From [Bacillus] enclensis (GTDB lineage Bacteria > Bacillota > Bacilli > Bacillales > Bacillaceae_B), in contig NZ_KQ758483.1 in the NCBI RefSeq assembly GCF_001456935.1, positions 248,001 through 312,000 on the forward strand: DNA of 64,000 bases, written 5' to 3'. Of this stretch, positions 1-7,170 are shown piece after piece (the stretch's first letter is position 1; the number at the start of each line of letters is the position of its first letter). The position numbers and the translations under genes are program-made. Under the pieces are notes generated by a model that was given only the letters and a program-made list of their open reading frames with translations, did not search any database and was not told the DNA's origin.

Positions 1-16
1 TAATAGGAGGATAAAT

Positions 17-793
17 ATGACTCTTTCATTAAAAGGCAAAACATATGTTGTCATGGGAGTTGCCAATAAACGCAGTATCGCCTGGGGAATTGCGCGTTCA
101 CTTCATCAATCAGGTGCGCGGGTGGTATTTACATATGCTGGAGAACGTTTTGAAAAAGGTGTCAAAGATCTTGCAGGGACATTGGAAGGCGGAGAAGAGT
201 CTCTATTCTTCCCGTGTGATGTAACAAGTGACGAAGACATCGACAAATGCTTCTCTTCAATAAAGGAAGAAGTGGGAGTGATCCATGGCCTTGCGCACTG
301 CATCGCGTTTGCGAATAAAGAAGAGCTTGCCGGGGACTATATGAACACAACAAGGGACGGTTTCCTTCTCGCGCATAATATCAGTTCATATTCCCTCACT
401 GCCGTGGCAAAGGCAGCGAAGGATTTAATGACGGAAGGCGGAAGCATCGTATCGATGACGTATCTGGGCGGCGAACGTGTCATGCAGAACTATAACGTCA
501 TGGGAGTAGCAAAGGCCTCTCTTGAAGCAAGTGTTAAATATCTTGCCAGTGACCTTGGCAAACACGGCATCCGTGTCAATGCGATTTCTGCCGGCCCGAT
601 CCGCACCCTTTCCGCTAAGGGAGTGGGGGATTTCAACTCCATCCTTAAAGAAATCGAAGAGCGTGCACCGCTGAGACGCAATACAACACAGGAAGAAGTA
701 GGAGATACAGCCGTATTCCTATTCAGCGACCTTTCAAGGGGAATCACAGGGGAAAACCTCCACGTCGATTCCGGGTATCATATCCTTGGGTAA
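17..793 (+). CDS. fabI: Enoyl-[acyl-carrier-protein] reductase (NADH) FabI
   Basis: This enzyme catalyses the last reduction of each fatty-acid elongation round, converting trans-2-enoyl-ACP to acyl-ACP in the cytoplasm. The 258-residue product is full length for FabI. It has an SDR-type nucleotide-binding N-terminus (GVANKRSIAWGIA near residues 15-27) and the FabI active-site set Tyr149, Tyr159 and Lys166 in SMTYLGGER...NYNVMGVAK. An AGGAGG ribosome binding site lies 7 bp before the ATG, and a strong terminator follows directly, so it appears to be the end of its transcription unit. In B. subtilis the same gene (yjbW) also lies next to cotO. The call is firm. Confidence 0.97.
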   Translation: MTLSLKGKTYVVMGVANKRSIAWGIARSLHQSGARVVFTYAGERFEKGVKDLAGTLEGGEESLFFPCDVTSDEDIDKCFSSIKEEVGVIHGLAHCIAFANKEELAGDYMNTTRDGFLLAHNISSYSLTAVAKAAKDLMTEGGSIVSMTYLGGERVMQNYNVMGVAKASLEASVKYLASDLGKHGIRVNAISAGPIRTLSAKGVGDFNSILKEIEERAPLRRNTTQEEVGDTAVFLFSDLSRGITGENLHVDSGYHILG

Positions 794-801
794 TGAAAGT
801 T

Positions 802-838
802 AAACCCCGCCGGTATTAGTGCCGGCGGGGTTTTTTTC
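802..838 (+). terminator. Intrinsic terminator of fabI
   Basis: A GC-rich stem (AACCCCGCCGG pairing with CCGGCGGGGTT) with a short loop is followed by a run of T. It sits just after the fabI stop codon. Confidence 0.92.
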
Positions 839-920
839 ATGTAGATAAGTGTCATACTCGTTAGTGATTATAAGAGTATGGAGTATTTCCATGCTTTACC
901 TCGTGACGGAATTATCGGCA

Positions 921-1020
921 GATTTGAAAGATTAAAGGGTGAAATTGAAAGATTAATGGTAAAAATTCGAAGATAATCGGAATAAATTCGAAGATTAATG
1001 AGCCAAAACGAAAGATCCTT
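921..1020. repeat. Degenerate 21-bp tandem array A (five units)
   Basis: Five imperfect direct units share a GAARGAT-centred core, for example AAATTGAAAGATTAATGGT. The core begins at 926, 947, 969, 990 and 1010, giving spacings of 21, 22, 21 and 20 bp. The array fills most of the 441-bp gene-free stretch between the fabI terminator and cotO. The minus strand is open through it for 66 codons with seven-residue periodicity, but only from a TTG without a ribosome binding site, so I do not call a gene. The function is unknown. Confidence 0.7.
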
Positions 1021-1181
1021 CAAACTTGTTTGATAACACCGGTTAGCCAGCTGAAAAGAATAGATCAATGAACGATAATCCTGTATATGTCCTTCAAGCC
1101 TCCATCAAACCCCCATCACCATCCATTTTACTCGGTCTTCTGAGTGATTTCCGGCGGTTTTTTATCCCAAAAACGAAACTG

Positions 1182-1208
1182 ACGTGCACCAATTGCATAC
1201 ATATAAAA
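1182..1208 (+). promoter_or_regulatory. Candidate SigK promoter of cotO
   Basis: AC at 1182 is followed after 16 bp by CATATAAAA, eight of nine matches to the SigK -10 pattern CATANNNTA. It lies 27 bp before the cotO start. SigK control of cotO is expected because it is a mother-cell coat gene. Confidence 0.4.
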
Positions 1209-1234
1209 GTGGAGAAGAATTGGAGGTGTGCTTT

Positions 1235-1744
1235 ATGAAAAAAGATAAGTCATCAAATAAAGAACCGTTGTTATACATTCAACAGCCAAAGCTTCAGGAA
1301 GTCAAAGGGAATATGCAAGTGGTCTATCGTTCCTCGAAACGGAAAGAGAAAAAAGAGGCTGATTCGCCAAGCCCGATTGAAAACAAAGCCGTCCATCACA
1401 AAGTAGATTCTGAAACAGCAAATCCAGTCCCTGTATCAAAAATTGATAAAGAAGACAGACCGGTCCCTCAGGCTGCCAGGGAGGAATCCCAGTCTTCCAT
1501 GCAGGCGTTCAGAAGGCTGCCCCCCTTCAAGGAATTGACCCTGGATGAAAAACTTGACTACATTACTGCAAGCATCAACGGAAAAGTGCCATTCCCATGT
1601 GAATTCAGTACTGATACTGACACCTATAAAGGGGTGCTTATCTCAATGTGGGAATCAGCAATTAAAATAAAAACCTTCCGCGGTGATGAAGTAGAGGTTG
1701 CAAGGGACTCATTAAAATCCATCAAAATGATCGGCTTGCAATAA
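1235..1744 (+). CDS. cotO: Spore coat protein CotO family
   Basis: The product belongs to the CotO (YjbX) family, outer-coat morphogenesis proteins made in the mother cell. It is 169 residues from the ATG at 1235, which has a good GGAGGTG site 7 bp upstream; an ATG at 1184 in the same frame lacks one. The conserved ends are an N-terminal PLLYIQQPKL segment and a C-terminal domain of about 60 residues (LTLDEKLDYI to the end). The middle is lysine-, proline- and glutamate-rich and likely disordered. Its position between fabI and a cotY/cotZ gene matches B. subtilis and supports the assignment. B. subtilis CotO is longer, and the difference is in the linker. Confidence 0.82.
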   Translation: MKKDKSSNKEPLLYIQQPKLQEVKGNMQVVYRSSKRKEKKEADSPSPIENKAVHHKVDSETANPVPVSKIDKEDRPVPQAAREESQSSMQAFRRLPPFKELTLDEKLDYITASINGKVPFPCEFSTDTDTYKGVLISMWESAIKIKTFRGDEVEVARDSLKSIKMIGLQ

Positions 1745-1747
1745 AAG

Positions 1748-1780
1748 AAGCCAGACGGGAAATTCCCGGCTGGCTTTAAT
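1748..1780. terminator. Bidirectional terminator between cotO and cotZ
   Basis: An AAGCCAG...CTGGCTT stem with an inner GGGA/TCCC pairing lies between the two convergent coat genes, with T-rich flanks that could serve both strands. Confidence 0.75.
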
Positions 1781-1798
1781 CTTCGTTACTCTGACTTA

Positions 1799-2281
1799 TC
1801 AGTCTTCACATAAGTCGACAAACACATCTTTGATGCATTGAATCGCACAGAAGCAATCAAGGTCAACAGTGATACAGTCCCCTGTTAATTCCCATTCGCT
1901 CATCATTGTATCTGCATCTTCAAGATCGTCGCCTCTGCCGCCTCCGCCTGATCCACCGTGGTGATGGTGCTCTGGCTTCACTACTTGCAATGTAGCACAG
2001 CAATTATCGAAGATGTCCTTCACCCGGAAAAATGGTGATTTCCAAGGCTTTCCTTTGATGTGTGCTTTGAATGTATCACCGTTCTTCAGATAAAGCTTGA
2101 AGATACGTGTATTTACACGGTTAGCAGGGCTGACCATTGTTCCCAGTGGCTCAAGGAAACAGTCATTACGGCATTCGTTGCATTCGTCACCAGCATCTTG
2201 AATGTCTTTGATAGCGCGCACAGCTTGACATACACAGCCGAGATCTTTTTTACCAAAATCTCTATCTCTTCCGCAACCCAT
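1799..2281 (-). CDS. Spore coat/exosporium protein, CotY/CotZ (ExsY) family
   Basis: This is a 160-residue cysteine-rich protein of the CotY/CotZ/ExsY family, which builds the cross-linked crust or exosporium lattice. Cysteines are spread along the chain (C3, CVC near 16-18, ECNEC, DC, NCC, and the C-terminal CFCAIQC). The family hallmark C-terminus (DLDCFCAIQCIKDV) is present. A His/Gly-rich stretch (EHHHHGGSGGGG) precedes the last domain and looks like a variable surface loop. AAGGAGGA lies 8 bp before the ATG. It is convergent with cotO. Whether it is the CotY or CotZ orthologue cannot be decided, because only one copy is visible in the window. Confidence 0.9.
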   Translation of the reverse strand: MGCGRDRDFGKKDLGCVCQAVRAIKDIQDAGDECNECRNDCFLEPLGTMVSPANRVNTRIFKLYLKNGDTFKAHIKGKPWKSPFFRVKDIFDNCCATLQVVKPEHHHHGGSGGGGRGDDLEDADTMMSEWELTGDCITVDLDCFCAIQCIKDVFVDLCED

Positions 2282-2319
2282 ATAAAGTTCCTCCTTAAAA
2301 TAAATTTCATTTACATTAC

Positions 2320-2347
2320 TAACATATTGTCAGGTAGGCAATTAGGT
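2320..2347 (-). promoter_or_regulatory. Candidate SigK promoter of the cotY/cotZ gene
   Basis: On the minus strand, AC is followed after 17 bp by AATATGTTA, eight of nine matches to CATANNNTA. It lies about 40 bp before the coat gene start. Confidence 0.45.
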
Positions 2348-2417
2348 AACGGACATCTGCCCTCTTTTAAAAATTTGGGCTTGTATATATTTACTAATAT
2401 AGAAAGGGCGATGATAA

Positions 2418-2777
2418 ATGGATTTATCATTGGTACAGCTCCTGGCCCTTGGTTTTGCCATCTTCCGGATGACGCATCTGATTGTCTTCGATAAAATAAC
2501 AGAATGGATGCGGGCTCCCTTTTTTGATGAAGTGAAAGAAGTGGAGGATGGGGTGGAAGAAATATACCTCATACCCAAAACGACCGGATTGAAAGGCTTT
2601 ATCGGTCAACTGCTATCCTGTTATTGGTGCACAGGAATCTGGGTAAGCTTATTCTTATACGGCGGTTATCTGCTGTTCCCAGTCATATTCGGTCCACTCA
2701 CCACTTTGTTGGCTGTGGCCGGTGTGGCAGCAATCATTGAAGCTGCCGTACAGTACTGGAATAGAGAATCGGTGTAG
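2418..2777 (+). CDS. yjcA: DUF1360 sporulation-associated membrane protein (YjcA-like)
   Basis: The 119-residue product matches the DUF1360/YjcA family: an N-terminal hydrophobic helix (LALGFAIFRMTHLIVFDKITEWMR), a short charged loop, then LLSCYWCTGIWVS and a C-terminal pair of membrane segments. The CYWCTG motif is characteristic of the family. In B. subtilis yjcA lies between the cot cluster and spoVIF, as here. The biochemical role is unknown; involvement in sporulation is inferred from the family and the location. The ribosome binding site (AAAGGGCGATG) is weak but correctly spaced. Confidence 0.82.
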   Translation: MDLSLVQLLALGFAIFRMTHLIVFDKITEWMRAPFFDEVKEVEDGVEEIYLIPKTTGLKGFIGQLLSCYWCTGIWVSLFLYGGYLLFPVIFGPLTTLLAVAGVAAIIEAAVQYWNRESV

Positions 2778-2790
2778 GTAATTAGTGGAA

Positions 2791-2818
2791 ACAAGCACGC
2801 TTTCTTTTACATATAATG
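2791..2818 (+). promoter_or_regulatory. Candidate SigK promoter
   Basis: AC at 2791 is followed after 17 bp by CATATAATG, matching CATANNNT(A) in eight of nine positions. It lies 26 bp before the start of a small lysine-rich gene. Confidence 0.45.
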
Positions 2819-2843
2819 AATCATTCTTATGCAAAAGGAGGCA

Positions 2844-2954
2844 ATGCAATTGAAAAAAACCTCTATGGATAATGTGATTAAATCAACAAATACTGCAACA
2901 AATAAAAAGAAAAAAGGCGGCTGCGGCTGCGGTTCGAAATCAAAGAAAAAATAG
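2844..2954 (+). CDS. Small basic protein (36 aa) with a GGCGCG motif
   Basis: This 36-codon gene has a strong AAAGGAGG site at 2834-2841, a SigK-like promoter upstream and a terminator at its stop codon, so it is probably real. The peptide is very basic, ends in KKKKGGCGCGSKSKKK, and has two cysteines that could cross-link. I do not recognise a family. Its place among coat genes suggests a minor coat or spore component, which is inference only. Confidence 0.6.
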   Translation: MQLKKTSMDNVIKSTNTATNKKKKGGCGCGSKSKKK

Positions 2955-2984
2955 ATTGCTCATTAAGAGCAGTCTTTTTTTTTG
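2954..2984 (+). terminator. Intrinsic terminator
   Basis: The stem GATTGCTC/GAGCAGTC with loop ATTAA is followed by a run of nine T. It separates the small basic gene from the spoVA-type operon. Confidence 0.85.
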
Positions 2985-3047
2985 ACATAAAATCAGACTT
3001 TAAGAAAAAAATAAAGAATGATGATAAACAAAAAAGAGGGATCATGT

Positions 3048-3515
3048 ATGAAAAATTATTTACTGGCAGGGATCATCAGTCTCTTAATGATTGCAGGCTG
3101 CTCGAACAAAGAGGATGGAGAGGAGAGTAAAATCGCTCTCTTGAAGACAACCGATCCAGAGCCTGTTGAACTGGTGGATCATCCTGAAACGGAAAGCTTC
3201 GGCCATGCGATTAAAAAAGAATTGGCCAAGAAGAAGGAACTTTATGATGTAGCAGTGATTCAAAGTAAGGAACAAACACTTGTGGTATACAAAGTGAAGC
3301 ATTTGCAGCGCTTTAAAATGAAAAAGATTGAAAAGGATATGGAGAAATTACTTGAAGATAAGCATCCAGGTGAAGACTTCATTTTATCAAGTGATTACAA
3401 AATCTTTCTGGAAACTGTCCGCTTAAAAGAACAAATCCAGCAGAAAACGATTTCCAAGAAAGAAGCTGAAAAAGAATTCAAGGATATCATCGAGCTTCAG
3501 AAGGAAAAGACGTAG
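3048..3515 (+). CDS. Sporulation lipoprotein, YhcN/YlaJ-like
   Basis: The 155-residue product begins with a lipoprotein signal (MKNYLLAGIISLLMIAGC, lipobox LMIAGC) and continues as a charged alpha/beta domain with a helical C-terminal tail (residues about 95-155). An ATG at 3018 is in frame, but 3048 has the AAGAGGG site at the right distance. It is the first gene of an operon with spoVAC, spoVAD, spoVAE and a DUF421 gene, 12 bp before spoVAC. A YhcN/YlaJ-type lipoprotein occupies this position in spoVA2-type operons. The family call rests on this context plus the lipobox and is less certain than its neighbours. Confidence 0.7.
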   Translation: MKNYLLAGIISLLMIAGCSNKEDGEESKIALLKTTDPEPVELVDHPETESFGHAIKKELAKKKELYDVAVIQSKEQTLVVYKVKHLQRFKMKKIEKDMEKLLEDKHPGEDFILSSDYKIFLETVRLKEQIQQKTISKKEAEKEFKDIIELQKEKT

Positions 3516-3527
3516 GAGGGATTCTCT

Positions 3528-3998
3528 GTGGGAAAGACACCCAAAACCCCCGAACAGCAGAAGTATGAAAAAATTGAAAAACAATATGAAACGAAAAGGC
3601 CGTTGTTGAAAAATGTTATAAAGGCATTTTTGGTAGGCGGAGCCATTTGCCTGATCGGGCAGGCAGTAAGTTATTTCTATATTTATTTTTTTAATTTCAC
3701 TGAGCAGACTGCCGGGAATCCGACAGTCGCTACTATGGTCTTTTTCGCCATGATTCTGACTGGATTCGGCATCTACGATCACCTCGGACAATTCGGAGGT
3801 GCAGGGAGCGCAGTGCCGGTAACAGGATTTGGCAATGCAGTCATATCAGCGGCAATTGAACATAAAACAGAAGGCTATGTCCTTGGTGTAGGCGGGAATA
3901 TCTTTAAACTGGCTGGTTCTGTCATTGTTTTCGGTGTTTTCTCTGCATTTGTTGTTGCGCTGATAAAGACATTATTAATCCAGTGGGGGTTGATTTGA
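3528..3998 (+). CDS. spoVAC: Stage V sporulation protein AC
   Basis: SpoVAC is an inner-spore-membrane protein of the SpoVA complex, which moves dipicolinate (Ca-DPA) into the forespore and out during germination; SpoVAC is reported to act as a mechanosensitive channel. The 156-residue product has a basic N-terminus and about four membrane segments, with the family signature GFGIYDHLGQFGGAGSAVPVTGF shortened here to GIYDHLGQFGGAG. The start is GTG with AGGAGGG 7 bp before it. Its stop overlaps the spoVAD start (TGATG), suggesting translational coupling. Confidence 0.95.
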   Translation: MGKTPKTPEQQKYEKIEKQYETKRPLLKNVIKAFLVGGAICLIGQAVSYFYIYFFNFTEQTAGNPTVATMVFFAMILTGFGIYDHLGQFGGAGSAVPVTGFGNAVISAAIEHKTEGYVLGVGGNIFKLAGSVIVFGVFSAFVVALIKTLLIQWGLI

Positions 3999-5014
3999 TG
4001 CTTAAAGGAGGAAGATCATGGATTTTCGAGAAGCAGCCTGCGATCTTATCAACAGGCGTCGTGGGAGGACCATTCGAAAAACAGGGTAAACTATCTGATG
4101 ACTTTGACCGCTTTTTTGATGATTTATGGATGGGACAAGACTCATATGAAAAAGCAAACCGCACCCTAATTGAGGATGCAGTGCAGATTGCGCTGGACAA
4201 ACAAAAACTGCAAAAAGAAGATGTCCAATTTTTCCTGACGGGCGACCTGATCAACCAGATCACTCCCTCAAGTTTTGCTGCACGCACCTTTTCTTTTCCT
4301 TACTTTGGATTGTTCGGAGCTTGTTCAACTTCAATGGAAGGGCTTGCACTTGCCGCTTTTCTGGTCAATCATCAAGGGGCGGAAAAAGTAGTGACCGGGG
4401 CCTCAAGTCATAATTCTGCAACTGAAAAGCAATTTCGCTATCCGACTGAGTACGGAGGGCAAAAGCCCCCGACTGCACAATGGACCGTAACAGGAGCAGG
4501 ATATGCAGTAGTCGGCAATGGCACGGATTTCACCTCTCCAGCACCGAGGGTGACATCCGCTACAATTGGGAAAGTCATCGACCTTGGTTTATCAGATCCC
4601 TTTAATATGGGGGGGGCAATGGCACCTGCAGCAGCGGATACAATGACGGGCCATTTTCAGGATCTGGGAAGAGACCCTTCTTATTACGATTTAATCGTAA
4701 CCGGTGATCTTGCAGGCATTGGCAGACAGACGGCGATGGAGCTGATGAAGGAAAACGGATACACCTTGACAGAACAGCAGTATAAGGATTGCGGACTCCT
4801 CATTTATGGAGAAGACCAGCCGGTTCAATCGGGGGCAAGCGGACCCGGCTGTTCAGCCGCTGTCCTTTATGGGCATCTGCTGAATGAAATGAAAAAAGGT
4901 ACGTATAAGAGGATCCTGGTAGTCGCGACCGGCGCCCTGCTGTCGCCCCTTACCTTCCAGCAGGGAGAAACCATTCCTTGTATTGCACATGCCGTTTCCA
5001 TTGAATTTGTATAG
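3998..5014 (+). CDS. spoVAD: Stage V sporulation protein AD
   Basis: SpoVAD is the soluble subunit of the SpoVA channel on the outer face of the inner spore membrane and binds dipicolinate. From the ATG at 3998 the product is 338 residues, equal to B. subtilis SpoVAD. It has a thiolase/FabH-like fold, with the family sequences TPSSFAARTF and GLFGACSTSMEGLALAAFLV; the cysteine sits at the ketosynthase nucleophile position. An upstream in-frame GTG (3983) lies inside spoVAC and is less likely. The gene is coupled to spoVAC and followed by spoVAE after 18 bp. Confidence 0.96.
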   Translation: MLKGGRSWIFEKQPAILSTGVVGGPFEKQGKLSDDFDRFFDDLWMGQDSYEKANRTLIEDAVQIALDKQKLQKEDVQFFLTGDLINQITPSSFAARTFSFPYFGLFGACSTSMEGLALAAFLVNHQGAEKVVTGASSHNSATEKQFRYPTEYGGQKPPTAQWTVTGAGYAVVGNGTDFTSPAPRVTSATIGKVIDLGLSDPFNMGGAMAPAAADTMTGHFQDLGRDPSYYDLIVTGDLAGIGRQTAMELMKENGYTLTEQQYKDCGLLIYGEDQPVQSGASGPGCSAAVLYGHLLNEMKKGTYKRILVVATGALLSPLTFQQGETIPCIAHAVSIEFV

Positions 5015-5032
5015 GATAGGGAGGTAGTAAAC

Positions 5033-5389
5033 ATGTTAGCGATGTTCTTTTGGTCGTTTGTTATAGGAGGAATCATCTGTGTCATCGGACAGCTATTGTT
5101 TGATGTTGCAAAAATGACACCGGCTCATACATTGAGCCTGCTCGTGGTTGCAGGTGCCATTCTTTCGGGTTTTGGGCTATACGAGCCGCTGATCGATTTT
5201 GCAGGGGCAGGGGCAACAATCCCGATTACCAGCTTCGGAAATTCCCTTGTGAACGGTGCCATGCAGGAATCACAGGAGCATGGACTTGTAGGTGTATTGA
5301 CCGGGATGTTTGAAGTAACAAGTTCAGGCATTTCCGCAGCGATCGTCTTTGGTTTCATTGGGGCGCTCCTTTTTAAACCGAAGGGATAG
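5033..5389 (+). CDS. spoVAE: Stage V sporulation protein AE (SpoVAEb type)
   Basis: This 118-residue integral membrane protein has about four membrane segments and the signature GLYEPLIDFAGAGATIPITSFGN, which is paralogous to that of SpoVAC. It is the SpoVAEb subunit, required with SpoVAC and SpoVAD for DPA transport. No SpoVAA, AB, AEa or AF gene follows, so this is the short spoVAC-AD-AEb arrangement of secondary (spoVA2-type) operons rather than the full B. subtilis hexacistron. GGGAGGT lies before the ATG. Confidence 0.95.
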   Translation: MLAMFFWSFVIGGIICVIGQLLFDVAKMTPAHTLSLLVVAGAILSGFGLYEPLIDFAGAGATIPITSFGNSLVNGAMQESQEHGLVGVLTGMFEVTSSGISAAIVFGFIGALLFKPKG

Positions 5390-5404
5390 CAGGGGGTGTA
5401 TGAG

Positions 5405-6103
5405 ATGCCGGAATATTTAGAAGTTGCAGCCAGAAGTTCATTTATCCTTCTTTCACTGTTCTTTATTACAAAGCTTCTTGGGAAAAAACAGCTGTCCAAA
5501 TTATCATTTTTCGAGTATATAACAGGTATAACCGTCGGGAGTATTGCAGGAACCCTCTCGATGGATCTTGGCCTGCCGCTCAGTGAAGGCCTTATGAGTA
5601 TCCTGCTTTGGTTTTCATTCCCGCTTGTGTTTTCTTTCATCTCTCTTAAAAGCAGCAAATTCAGGAGATTTGCTGAAGGGAAGCCTTCTGTTTTCATTAA
5701 AGATGGACAAATCGATGAAAAAGCACTGCGTAAAGAAAAGTATTCCGTAGATGAATTGCTTGAACAATTGAGGAAGAAAGATGTCTTCAGAGCCGCGGAT
5801 GTTGAATTTGCCACGCTGGATACGAATGGAGACCTCAGCGTGATGCTGAAAAAAGAAAAACAGCCACTGGTAAAAGAAGATATATTGTCCCTTTTTAAGA
5901 GGGCCACACCCCCGCAGGCTGTGATCATTGATGGGGAAATTGATGAAGCAGCCCTGAAGGCGGTTGGGTTTGATAAGCCTTGGCTGTTAAAGGAACTGTT
6001 GAAAAGAAAGCTTGACTTCGAGGCAGTATTCCTGGCACAGGCGGACAGTGAAGGGAATTTGACCCTTGATTTGTACAATTGGACAAACACACAACAAAAT
6101 TGA
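5405..6103 (+). CDS. DUF421 membrane protein of the spoVA2 operon (YetF-like)
   Basis: The 232-residue product has three N-terminal membrane segments (residues about 8-85) and a two-part C-terminal cytoplasmic alpha/beta domain with the DUF421 signature (VFIKDGQIDEKALRKE, then FATLDTNGDLSV). YetF-like DUF421 proteins encoded with spoVAC-AD-AEb are reported to raise spore wet-heat resistance in strains carrying the mobile spoVA2 operon (2Duf). A GTG at 5396 is also in frame, but the ATG at 5405 has AGGGGG 8 bp before it. It ends the operon. A paralogue lies at 8075-8749. Confidence 0.87.
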   Translation: MPEYLEVAARSSFILLSLFFITKLLGKKQLSKLSFFEYITGITVGSIAGTLSMDLGLPLSEGLMSILLWFSFPLVFSFISLKSSKFRRFAEGKPSVFIKDGQIDEKALRKEKYSVDELLEQLRKKDVFRAADVEFATLDTNGDLSVMLKKEKQPLVKEDILSLFKRATPPQAVIIDGEIDEAALKAVGFDKPWLLKELLKRKLDFEAVFLAQADSEGNLTLDLYNWTNTQQN

Positions 6104-6114
6104 AAAAAGCCCAT

Positions 6115-6142
6115 ACGGAATATCCCTCACTTACATATGTTA
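6115..6142 (+). promoter_or_regulatory. SigK promoter of the YjcZ-type gene
   Basis: AC at 6115 is followed after 17 bp by CATATGTTA, an exact match to CATANNNTA. It lies 33 bp before a YjcZ-type small gene. Confidence 0.6.
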
Positions 6143-6175
6143 TAAGTGACTAAAGGTAAAGTGAGGTGAAGCTGA

Positions 6176-6310
6176 ATGCCTTACGGATTTGGATATGGTG
6201 GTTATGGTGGCTGCGGATATGGCGGCTATGGCGGCGGCTATGGTTCTACTTTTGTATTGATCGTAGTCTTATTTATCTTGTTGATCATCGTCGGAGCTAG
6301 CTTCTGCTAA
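6176..6310 (+). CDS. YjcZ family sporulation protein (44 aa)
   Basis: This 44-residue gene has GTGAGGTG before the ATG. The peptide is Gly/Tyr-rich at first ([20 protein letters not shown]) and then has a single hydrophobic helix ([19 protein letters not shown]), the exact architecture of the YjcZ family of sporulation micropeptides. An exact SigK-type promoter lies upstream and a terminator downstream, so it is a monocistronic late mother-cell gene. The function of the family is unknown. Confidence 0.88.
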   Translation: MPYGFGYGGYGGCGYGGYGGGYGSTFVLIVVLFILLIIVGASFC

Positions 6311-6328
6311 TCATGAAGCAGAATAAAG

Positions 6329-6366
6329 GCAGAATCCTCTTTAAGAGGGATCCTGTCTTTTTTTCT
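6329..6366 (+). terminator. Intrinsic terminator after the YjcZ gene
   Basis: The imperfect stem GGCAGAATCCTCTT / GAGGGATCCTGTC is followed by TTTTTTTC. Confidence 0.8.
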
Positions 6367-6376
6367 TGGAATACTC

Positions 6377-6403
6377 ACGCTCTCCATTTTTATACATATG
6401 ATA
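6377..6403 (+). promoter_or_regulatory. SigK-type promoter of spoVIF
   Basis: AC at 6377 is followed after 16 bp by CATATGATA, an exact match to the SigK -10 pattern CATANNNTA, 29 bp before the spoVIF start. Confidence 0.58.
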
Positions 6404-6432
6404 CTTATAGTTAAAAGGGAGGCGGTTTACTC

Positions 6433-6693
6433 ATGAACAATAATTTCTTTAAAAATCTCGAGCAGAAGACAGGCGTGAATATGAACGAAGTGCTGGAGCT
6501 TGCAAACTCACTGCAAAATGCAAATTTCAAGGATGAAGCGACAGTCAGGAAAGTCATCAAACGGGTTTCGAAAATTGCCAACAAACCAGTAAATAAAGAA
6601 ATGGAAGATAAGATCGTCAAGTCAATCGTAAACGATGGAAAGCAGCTGGATTTTGGGACTATATCCAATATGCTCAACAAAGGGAAGAAATAA
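6433..6693 (+). CDS. spoVIF: Stage VI sporulation protein F
   Basis: The 86-residue protein matches SpoVIF (YjcC), a mother-cell protein needed for late coat assembly and acting with GerE in coat-gene expression. The family sequence FFKNLEQKTGVNMNEVLELANSLQ and the C-terminal KQLDFGTISNMLNK are present; the B. subtilis protein has a similar length. GGGAGGCGG precedes the ATG. It has its own SigK-type promoter and a terminator, and its location after yjcA matches B. subtilis. Confidence 0.93.
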   Translation: MNNNFFKNLEQKTGVNMNEVLELANSLQNANFKDEATVRKVIKRVSKIANKPVNKEMEDKIVKSIVNDGKQLDFGTISNMLNKGKK

Positions 6694-6699
6694 TTTTTT

Positions 6700-6762
6700 G
6701 AAAGAGAATGGACATAAAAGAACGTTGAGACACGTACTTTATGTTAATTCTCTTTTTATTTT
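6700..6762 (+). terminator. Intrinsic terminator of spoVIF
   Basis: A long stem (AAAGAGAAT..ACATAAAAG with CTTTATGT..ATTCTCTTT) is followed by TTTATTTTT. Confidence 0.75.
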
Positions 6763-6818
6763 TACCCGGGGTTAAAAAATGGCATCGCGGGTAAACCCAT
6801 AATAAGGAGGTCATGAAT

Positions 6819-7100
6819 ATGGGCTATATCGCTCCAATTCCACACTTTCAATATAAACAATATCAAGAAAGGGAAATGAAGGTGAATAAACACCCATTCC
6901 GGTTCTTTCCCGTTCAGCCGGCCAGGGCACTGAAAAATAACCGCGAAGAAACCTTCAGTGAAGAAATGCACATATACGAGGACAATGAACACAAGAAAAA
7001 TCTGTCAGCCACGAAAAGAAGACCCCAAAAGAACATGATTCCACAGGAATTATTAGCGGAAGTGACAGGAAAAGGGACCTACTTTAACGAATACGTATAA
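6819..7100 (+). CDS. Hypothetical basic protein, 93 aa
   Basis: The start at 6819 is chosen because AAGGAGG lies 8 bp upstream; the ATG at 6813 is too close to it. The product is soluble and basic, with an aromatic N-terminus (GYIAPIPHFQYKQYQER) and a conserved-looking C-terminus (MIPQELLAEVTGKGTYFNEYV). There is no signal peptide or membrane segment. I do not recognise a named family. It follows the late sporulation genes, but no clear sporulation promoter is visible. Confidence 0.72.
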   Translation: MGYIAPIPHFQYKQYQEREMKVNKHPFRFFPVQPARALKNNREETFSEEMHIYEDNEHKKNLSATKRRPQKNMIPQELLAEVTGKGTYFNEYV

Positions 7101-7170
7101 AGTAAAGGACCGCTGTCTGTGTTCACAAACAGTACGAGCCTTGCAGCATTGTACTGAAAGGATGAATGAA

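Noticed and set aside
868..1068. 66-codon minus-strand frame with seven-residue repeats in array A
   Set aside because: It begins at TTG without a ribosome binding site, and the DNA period drifts by one base between units. The frame is more likely a by-product of the array.
5125..6114. Long minus-strand frame opposite spoVAE and the DUF421 gene
   Set aside because: No ribosome binding site or family match, and both plus-strand genes are clear. It is a shadow.
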